A DNA stretch of 10,472 bases, from positions 1 to 10,472 of the forward strand of contig SVMQ01000050.1 of the NCBI GenBank assembly GCA_015067375.1, written 5' to 3'. Every line of letters starts with the position of its first letter. The stretch's first letter is position 1. The position numbers were made by a program, and so were the translations under genes. The notes under the pieces were generated by a model. The model was not told the DNA's origin, did no database searches, and was given only the letters and a program-made list of their open reading frames with translations. The DNA is from Oscillospiraceae bacterium (GTDB taxonomy: Bacteria; Bacillota; Clostridia; Oscillospirales; Ruminococcaceae). Shown piece by piece: positions 6,411 to 10,472 of the stretch.

Positions 6411-8891
6411 TTAATTTATCTTGATGCTGCCGTTTTCATAGATGAGGTACAGCGCTCCGTCAAGGTCGGCGGCGCACACGAAGCTGCCCTTGTCGAAGAG
6501 CGGATGTGTCGCTTTCGTCCTGCCGAACAAAGCGTACTCGGATATGCGCGAAACTCCGTCGAAATAGGAGAATGCCGCGCCGTAGCGCTGGTCACCGATA
6601 TAGAAGGTGTTCGCGCTGCACATGGTCGCCTCCGTACCCTCAGCGAGAGTGACTATCTTGGAGGTGGAGCCTGCTTCGGTGACAGCCTGCGTCTGTTCAT
6701 CCCTACGGTAGAGCGTAAGCTTTACCATCGTGCCTGAGATGCTGCTGCACAGGGCGCTGTCGCCGTTTATGATGCCGTCAGCCGCGGTCAGCTCCAGTAT
6801 AACGGGCTTGGAAGCGTCGGAGATATCCACCGCCATCAACACTCCGCTTTCACCGAGGATATACAGTATTCCGCCGTGCATACGAAGTGCGGTGACGGTG
6901 CCGTTGATGTTGGTTATAGCAGAGAGCGGCGCGAGGTCAAGACCGCGCAGGTAGACCGTTGTGCCTGTTTCAGTGCTTTCGGCAGTCGCGGTGAGCGCCT
7001 GCTCGCGCTTTATCTTTAATGTGCTGTCATAGGGCTGAGCGTCCTCTGACAGCTCAAATACGAATGTATCTCCTATGTCACAGGCAAGCAGGGAAGCCGT
7101 CTGCGCTGTGATGACGGGTCTTTCTTCCGTACCCTTGCACAGAAGCGTGTAGCCTGCATCGTCCTTCATTACAGCGAGGAACTGCTCAGCGCCCGAAAAA
7201 ACTGGGTCTCCGAGAGCGGCGGCGCGCTGTCTGAGCGAGCCGTCAGCAAGGCTGTAGCAGCCATATACCGCGTAAGAGCAGCCTGTTGATCGGCTGAGTA
7301 TCACCTCGGTCGGGAGCATAACAGAAGCAGCGCCGCCAACCGTGAACTGCGGCAGATAGAACTCCGTCTGTTCCACCGTAAAGCTCTGAGTGAACGGCGG
7401 TGTGTACACTGTGCCGAGCGACACCGCGTCCATGTAGATATACACATCCGTCAGCGTGCCGCACTGCTCTGATGTGTAAAGTACCTGTCCGTCTGAGTTG
7501 TAGGAGATGATGCCCGCGCTGTCTGCGTCCGCATACACCGCGGTGAGCGAGTCAGCGCCCTCTATCATTTCAAGGAACTGTGCGCCCTCGGGCGGCTGTA
7601 TCGTGAACACCTCGGTCGCGGTGTCGTTCACTGCCTCGTATACGGTTATGCAGTCAGGCTCTGCGGCGAATGCGCGGCTGCCTACGTTATATACTCCAAG
7701 CTGCTCCAGCTGCTCGGGCTGCTGTATCAGCAGATGTCCGAACACCTCGCTGCGTTGGTCGGTATAGGCGAGGGCGCTGCCGCCGCCTAAAGCTCCGCTT
7801 GTATAGGCGCTGTGTATCTCAGCGAACACCGCCGCATTGTCGGCGGCATAATACGCTGTGGGAGCGGCTTCGGTCTGCTTGTCCACGTCGAATATCACCA
7901 TTGTTGTATTAAGTCCCAGAAGCAGCGCCGCGCCTACCGCGGAGGCTATTATCTTGCCTGTATGACGTGCTACGGGCTTGTCCTCGTCGTAAAATGCGTC
8001 GTAGTCACTGCGGCCGATGTATTCCTTTTTCGGCTTCTGACGAGCGGTGAGGATGTCGGGATGTTCATCAGCAGATAGTTGACGCGCGGTGAGTATATCG
8101 GGTCGCTCTTCGTCATCTTCCTCTTCCTCATCCTCCTCAACGTCGCTCAGCTGACGTGCTATGAACTCGTCGAGCGGCTCTTCGTCGGGCTGTTCATCCT
8201 CTGAAAGCTGACGCGCGGTGAGGATATCGGGCTGTGCTTCGTCCTCGTCGTCCGCATCGTAATCGTCATGAGCGTCGTCGTCCGCAAGCTGACGCGCGGT
8301 GTAGACAGGCTTCTCGACATTGTAGCTGCCTGCGCTCAGCAGCGCGGTAGGCTGATCCTCGTCGAAGTCGTCGGCATGATCTTCCTTTGTGCCGTGTGGG
8401 ATGAAAACGGTGTCGGGGTCGTCGTCCTGCAGAGCTTGCTCCTGCGCTATCAGCTCAGTGGGCAGGTCAGCCTTGTCCAGCATGACCGTGGCAGGATCCT
8501 GGTTTTCCCTGAATTTATCGAGCTGCTTTTTTTCCATGCGCATGGTGAGGGTACGCTCCCACACCTGCCGCGCGGTGTACAGCATCCTTGTGTAGTCCTG
8601 CGAGGTCAGACCCGAGCTGTCGAGCGTGACGATAAGGTTCTGCAGGTTCATTGCGGGATTGTTCTCTATCTTCTCGATAGCTTCCTCGGGCGCACCACAG
8701 CCTTTGAGCAGGTACAGAAAATCTGCCGAGCCTATGCCGAGCGCACGCACCCTGTTCAGGAATGTGAACGCGTCCATCTCAGGGAGTACGCGATCCTCCT
8801 CATCCATAAGGCAGACGGAGATATTCTGAGGCATAACGCTCTCGGGGATCACTTTTTCTGCCATATAACTTCGTATCTGGGATACCGTCAA
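6411..8891 (-). CDS. Single-pass membrane protein: cytoplasmic TARQLS-repeat linker and extracellular beta-propeller-like domain
   Basis: An 826-aa protein with four parts. Residues 1-130 are a mostly helical domain without a recognised family; the HxxxCxxC zinc motif of common anti-sigma factors is absent. Residues 155-310 are a D/E-rich, probably disordered linker with five copies of an [IY]-[LT]-x-ARQ-L-[SA] motif. A transmembrane helix lies at about 312-334. The basic residues before it (KPVARHTGK) place the N-terminus in the cytoplasm and about 490 residues outside. The outer part is beta-rich; segments such as GVLMAVDISDASKPV and AFSYFDGVSRISEYALFG resemble secreted beta-propellers related to WD40 repeats (Pfam Beta_propel type). 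The start is TTG at 8891, eight bases after AAGGAGG; ATG at 8864 lacks a site. It lies 17 bases after the sigma gene's stop, so the two are co-transcribed and it may regulate that sigma factor. Function is not established. Confidence 0.8.
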   Translation of the reverse strand: MTVSQIRSYMAEKVIPESVMPQNISVCLMDEEDRVLPEMDAFTFLNRVRALGIGSADFLYLLKGCGAPEEAIEKIENNPAMNLQNLIVTLDSSGLTSQDYTRMLYTARQVWERTLTMRMEKKQLDKFRENQDPATVMLDKADLPTELIAQEQALQDDDPDTVFIPHGTKEDHADDFDEDQPTALLSAGSYNVEKPVYTARQLADDDAHDDYDADDEDEAQPDILTARQLSEDEQPDEEPLDEFIARQLSDVEEDEEEEDDEERPDILTARQLSADEHPDILTARQKPKKEYIGRSDYDAFYDEDKPVARHTGKIIASAVGAALLLGLNTTMVIFDVDKQTEAAPTAYYAADNAAVFAEIHSAYTSGALGGGSALAYTDQRSEVFGHLLIQQPEQLEQLGVYNVGSRAFAAEPDCITVYEAVNDTATEVFTIQPPEGAQFLEMIEGADSLTAVYADADSAGIISYNSDGQVLYTSEQCGTLTDVYIYMDAVSLGTVYTPPFTQSFTVEQTEFYLPQFTVGGAASVMLPTEVILSRSTGCSYAVYGCYSLADGSLRQRAAALGDPVFSGAEQFLAVMKDDAGYTLLCKGTEERPVITAQTASLLACDIGDTFVFELSEDAQPYDSTLKIKREQALTATAESTETGTTVYLRGLDLAPLSAITNINGTVTALRMHGGILYILGESGVLMAVDISDASKPVILELTAADGIINGDSALCSSISGTMVKLTLYRRDEQTQAVTEAGSTSKIVTLAEGTEATMCSANTFYIGDQRYGAAFSYFDGVSRISEYALFGRTKATHPLFDKGSFVCAADLDGALYLIYENGSIKIN
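8022..8318 (-). repeat. Coding repeat: five TARQLS-like motifs in the acidic linker
   Basis: Within the membrane protein the ARQ tripeptide recurs at residues 199, 226, 245, 269 and 283. Three copies share the longer form PDILTARQ, and three are followed by LS and an acidic run. Spacing is irregular (27, 19, 24 and 14 residues), so this is a set of short linear motifs, not a folded tandem repeat. A sixth YTARQ is found at 105-109 in the N-terminal domain. Four of the five DNA copies share the core GACGCGCGGT or a close variant on the plus strand. Confidence 0.8.
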
Positions 8892-8908
8892 GCGTATCGC
8901 CTCCTTTT

Positions 8909-9406
8909 TCAGTCTAATTCAAACGCTTCAAGCACGCGTTTTATCTTTTTGTTTACAGTGGAGGATGACAGCCCCGTAAACTGTGCTATCTCCTCGCTGC
9001 TGAATCTGCCGCCGATATACAGCGCGGTAAGCAGCCGCACCGTGTCGGACAGGCGGTTGAATTCCTGCTTGATATCAACGCCGTCCTCGTTGGGCATAAG
9101 GTTTTCGCGGTCGTAAAGTATCTCTATGCCGTTTGCGGAGTACATCTTGAATTTTGCTTTTATCTTGCTGCAAAGCGATTTCATCATGTGCGTGCGGAAG
9201 GAGCTTTCAGAGTGCAGCCTGCCCATAGCGTTAAATGTGCTTCGCACCGCCGAGGTGATCACCTCAACAGCGTCGGTGTCGTCAGCGAGCGAGTAGTAGG
9301 CGGTATAGTACATCTCGCGGTAAAGCGTTTCGTACAGACGCGAAAATGCTTTGGCATCTCCGTTCGCTGCCATCTCCTGCAGAGATCTGTAATTTTCCTT
9401 GTCCAT
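8909..9406 (-). CDS. Divergent ECF-type RNA polymerase sigma factor
   Basis: A 165-aa protein with the two-domain plan of ECF sigma factors. A helical region-2-like part (about 15-75) begins GDAKAFSRLYETLYREMYYTAY. A C-terminal region-4-like helix-turn-helix (about 117-162) contains SSEEIAQFTGLSSSTVNKKI. Region 2 is atypical: the usual acidic D-x-x-Q-[DE]-x-F core is replaced by AVEVITSAVRSTFNAM, so -10 recognition may be altered or lost. The start at 9406 is supported by AAAGGTGGG about six bases upstream. An in-frame ATG at 9424 lies upstream of that site and has none of its own. The gene precedes the beta-propeller membrane protein by 17 bases, the arrangement typical of a sigma factor and its membrane regulator. 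The first 16 codons and leader are duplicated upstream. Confidence 0.75.
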   Translation of the reverse strand: MDKENYRSLQEMAANGDAKAFSRLYETLYREMYYTAYYSLADDTDAVEVITSAVRSTFNAMGRLHSESSFRTHMMKSLCSKIKAKFKMYSANGIEILYDRENLMPNEDGVDIKQEFNRLSDTVRLLTALYIGGRFSSEEIAQFTGLSSSTVNKKIKRVLEAFELD

Positions 9407-9450
9407 GCTATACCCACCTTTCATTAATTTTATCGGGCGAAATGCGGCAG
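9358..9450 (-). repeat. Leader repeat, copy A (functional 5' end of the sigma gene)
   Basis: This 93-bp unit covers the first 16 codons of the sigma gene, its ribosome binding site and about 44 bases of leader. It is identical to copy B (offset +152) apart from one base (T at 9428, A at 9580). Confidence 0.95.
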
Positions 9451-9558
9451 TTTTCCATTTCGAGGTCGGAGCGACCTCGATTTCGCCGAGGACGAAAGCA
9501 TGGAAAAGCCTCCGTTCGCTGCCATCTCCTGCAGAGATCTGTAATTTTCCTTGTCCAT
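9430..9558 (-). pseudogene. 42-codon upstream ORF made from the duplicated start of the sigma gene
   Basis: Copy B retains the intact ribosome binding site and ATG (9558) and encodes the sigma factor's first residues, MDKENYRSLQEMAANG. It then runs into the palindromic element and stops at TAA 9430-9432, inside copy A's leader. The 42-aa product lacks both sigma domains. Because its translation signals equal those of the real gene and it ends 23 bases before the real start codon, it may be translated and act as a leader ORF. It is otherwise duplication debris. Confidence 0.6.
9451..9507. repeat. 57-bp palindromic element with terminal inverted repeats
   Basis: The ends TTTTCCAT (9451-9458) and ATGGAAAA (9500-9507) are perfect 8-bp inverted repeats. 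Inside are a hairpin CGAGGTCG-GAG-CGACCTCG (9461-9479) and a second TTTCG/CGAAA stem (9481-9497). The block lies exactly between leader copies A and B. It resembles a REP-type or miniature inverted-repeat sequence. It has no coding capacity of its own and no clear target-site duplication. Confidence 0.6.
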
Positions 9559-9602
9559 GCTATACCCACCTTTCATTAAATTTATCGGGCGAAATGCGGC
9601 AG
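9510..9602 (-). repeat. Leader repeat, copy B
   Basis: A 93-bp direct repeat of copy A with one substitution, including an intact ribosome binding site and start codon. The high identity indicates a recent duplication or ongoing homogenisation. Confidence 0.95.
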
Positions 9603-9641
9603 AGATCTTGTCCGTGCTATACCCGCATTTCATTAATTATA
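9601..9641 (-). repeat. Leader repeat, copy C (decayed)
   Basis: A third copy joined to copy B at the shared GCAG, with an 11-base deletion after AGAGATCT and several substitutions. The start codon has become ACG and the AAAGGTGGG site AAATGCGGG, so it cannot initiate. On the minus strand it contains TATAAT (9636-9641), a possible -10 for the sigma operon, but no good -35 is found 16-18 bp upstream. Confidence 0.75.
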
Positions 9642-9703
9642 GACGACATAATGGGCGGCAGGTCGCCGCGCCTACTGTTTATCGTGTTTTGTAAGGGCGG
9701 ATA

Positions 9704-10081
9704 TTATCTGCCCGAATGCGGTTCAGTTTTTTTATACAGCACCGTCAGATCACCGTCAACAAAGCCTGTTGCAACAGCCTTGTATTGCGTCAGCTTATCG
9801 GCATATCTGCCATTTTTGAGGTAATCGGTGATTAGCTGCTGCGCCTCAGAAAGAAACTCGTTCCATTTCACAGTTCTTTCAAGAACGAGCGGCGTATCAC
9901 GCAGCGCGAATACCTCGTCACAAGCCCAGTCGGGGTCGTCCTCGTCAAAGCTACCTGCACCAACGAACTCTATCGACCATTGATCGGCGCCGTCCTCGTA
10001 AAGATTGAAGCAGATCGCTTCAATACTTTCGGGTAGTACATTTGCAAGGATATCGTCCAGCCAGTTGTTGAAATCCGTCAT
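9704..10081 (-). CDS. Uncharacterised small acidic protein
   Basis: A 125-aa soluble, acidic protein without signal peptide or membrane helix. Distinct conserved-looking segments are CFNLYEDGADQWSIEFVG (24-41), SFDEDDPDWACDEVF (44-58) and GFVDGDLTVLY (106-116). The style (small, acidic, W-S-[IV]-E-[FL] strand, DWACDE motif) recalls cytosolic immunity-type proteins, but no specific family could be named and no toxin gene is nearby. ATG at 10081 was chosen because GAGGG lies eight bases upstream; TTG at 10096 overlaps the acetyltransferase stop. It follows that gene by 11 bases, so the two are probably one operon. Confidence 0.7.
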   Translation of the reverse strand: MTDFNNWLDDILANVLPESIEAICFNLYEDGADQWSIEFVGAGSFDEDDPDWACDEVFALRDTPLVLERTVKWNEFLSEAQQLITDYLKNGRYADKLTQYKAVATGFVDGDLTVLYKKTEPHSGR

Positions 10082-10092
10082 GATCACATCCC

Positions 10093-10472
10093 TCAAAGCT
10101 CTATCCAGAAGCGCTTGATTACCTTTCCGTTAGCGAATGTGGTGCGCTCGAACACACCACCGTTTGCGAGTATAGTGCGCTCGCTGGGGAGGTTGTCCTC
10201 GTCACAGCAGACCAGCACGCGGTCTATTCCAAGCTGCTTGCAATTGAGCAGGTTGAGCCGAAGCATCTCCTTTGCATAGCCGCGCCGCCTGTCAGACGGT
10301 CTGACAGAATAGCCGATATGCCCCGCCCACTCGGCAAGGTCGCCCGAAAGCTCGTGGCGCAGGTCGATCATGCCGACAAGCCTGTTGTCAGGCTCGCGCA
10401 CCGCGAGATAGGTGTCAGCGACGGCGTAACCCTCAGGGCAGGCAGCAGGCGAGGATAGCTTATCCACCTCCG
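10093..10472 (-). CDS. GNAT family N-acetyltransferase (5' end cut by the window)
   Basis: The visible 126 codons encode the C-terminal part of a GNAT acetyltransferase. YLAVREPDNRLVGMIDLRH forms the central strands. GHIGYSVRPSDRRRGYAKEM carries the acetyl-CoA pyrophosphate loop (RRRGYA, equivalent to Q/R-x-x-G-x-A). A later segment, VLVCCDEDNLPSERTILANGG, matches the family's C-terminal CD-x-x-N-x-[PA]-[SA]-x-[RK] element. The GTG at 10467 is probably internal, since the frame is open to the window edge and relatives have a longer N-terminus. The substrate cannot be told from the sequence. The stop is 11 bases before the 125-aa gene. Confidence 0.85.
   Translation of the reverse strand, partial: EVDKLSSPAACPEGYAVADTYLAVREPDNRLVGMIDLRHELSGDLAEWAGHIGYSVRPSDRRRGYAKEMLRLNLLNCKQLGIDRVLVCCDEDNLPSERTILANGGVFERTTFANGKVIKRFWIEL

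Noticed and set aside
8268..9116. Long 282-codon open frame on the plus strand
   Set aside because: It lies wholly opposite the sigma and membrane protein genes, shows no family features and has low-complexity V/L/R composition typical of an antisense shadow in GC-rich coding DNA.
9358..9641. CRISPR-like repeat array
   Set aside because: Only three unequal copies of a coding leader, with spacing and content that do not fit repeat-spacer units, and no cas genes.
9636..9664. Promoter for the sigma operon at the TATAAT in copy C
   Set aside because: No acceptable -35 hexamer lies 16-18 bp upstream (GACCTG at the 17-bp position), so it is mentioned only as a possible -10.
9655..9669. Small GCGGC/GCCGC hairpin after the 125-aa gene as a terminator
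   Set aside because: The stem is only 5 bp and no U-tract follows on the minus strand.

Overview
The window looks like chromosome of an anaerobic Clostridia member, probably a Ruminococcus-like Oscillospiraceae. This is inferred from the rnfCDGEAB gene order, strong AGGAGG-type ribosome binding sites, frequent TTG/GTG starts, and a sigma factor paired with a beta-propeller membrane protein. No rRNA, tRNA, CRISPR array or transposase gene was seen.

Layout. (1) 1-345, minus strand: a small 88-aa protein whose C-terminus resembles the tail of the anaerobic ribonucleotide reductase NrdD. It is driven by a perfect TTGACA-17-TATAAT promoter with a near-consensus NrdR box in the spacer. (2) 371-1159, minus: a DUF368 (PopT-type) polyprenyl-phosphate translocase. 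(3) 1160-1396: a 237-bp divergent intergenic region with the rnf promoter and a 27-bp interrupted palindrome next to its -35. (4) 1397-6331, plus: a complete, tightly packed rnfCDGEAB operon for the membrane ferredoxin:NAD+ oxidoreductase, closed by a strong hairpin terminator. rnfC has no ATG, GTG or TTG start in the right place and appears to begin at an ATA codon; rnfD, rnfG and rnfE start with TTG, GTG and TTG. (5) 6411-9406, minus: a two-gene unit of a divergent ECF-type sigma factor and an 826-aa single-pass membrane protein. The latter has a helical N-terminal domain, an acidic cytoplasmic linker with five copies of a TARQLS-like motif, one transmembrane helix and an extracellular beta-propeller-like domain. 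(6) 9407-9703: 297 bp without an intact gene of its own, holding three copies (one decayed) of the sigma gene's leader and a 57-bp palindromic element. (7) 9704-10472, minus: an unrecognised 125-aa acidic protein and a GNAT acetyltransferase cut by the window edge.

How the parts work together. The Rnf genes form one complex: RnfB takes electrons from ferredoxin, RnfC handles NAD(H), RnfD and RnfG carry covalent FMN, and RnfA and RnfE form the membrane core. Electron flow drives Na+ or H+ export. The sigma/membrane-protein pair is best read as a trans-envelope signalling module in which the membrane protein could control the sigma factor. That is inference from gene order and topology and is the most promising under-described system here. 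The NrdR-controlled small protein ties the left edge to deoxyribonucleotide metabolism.
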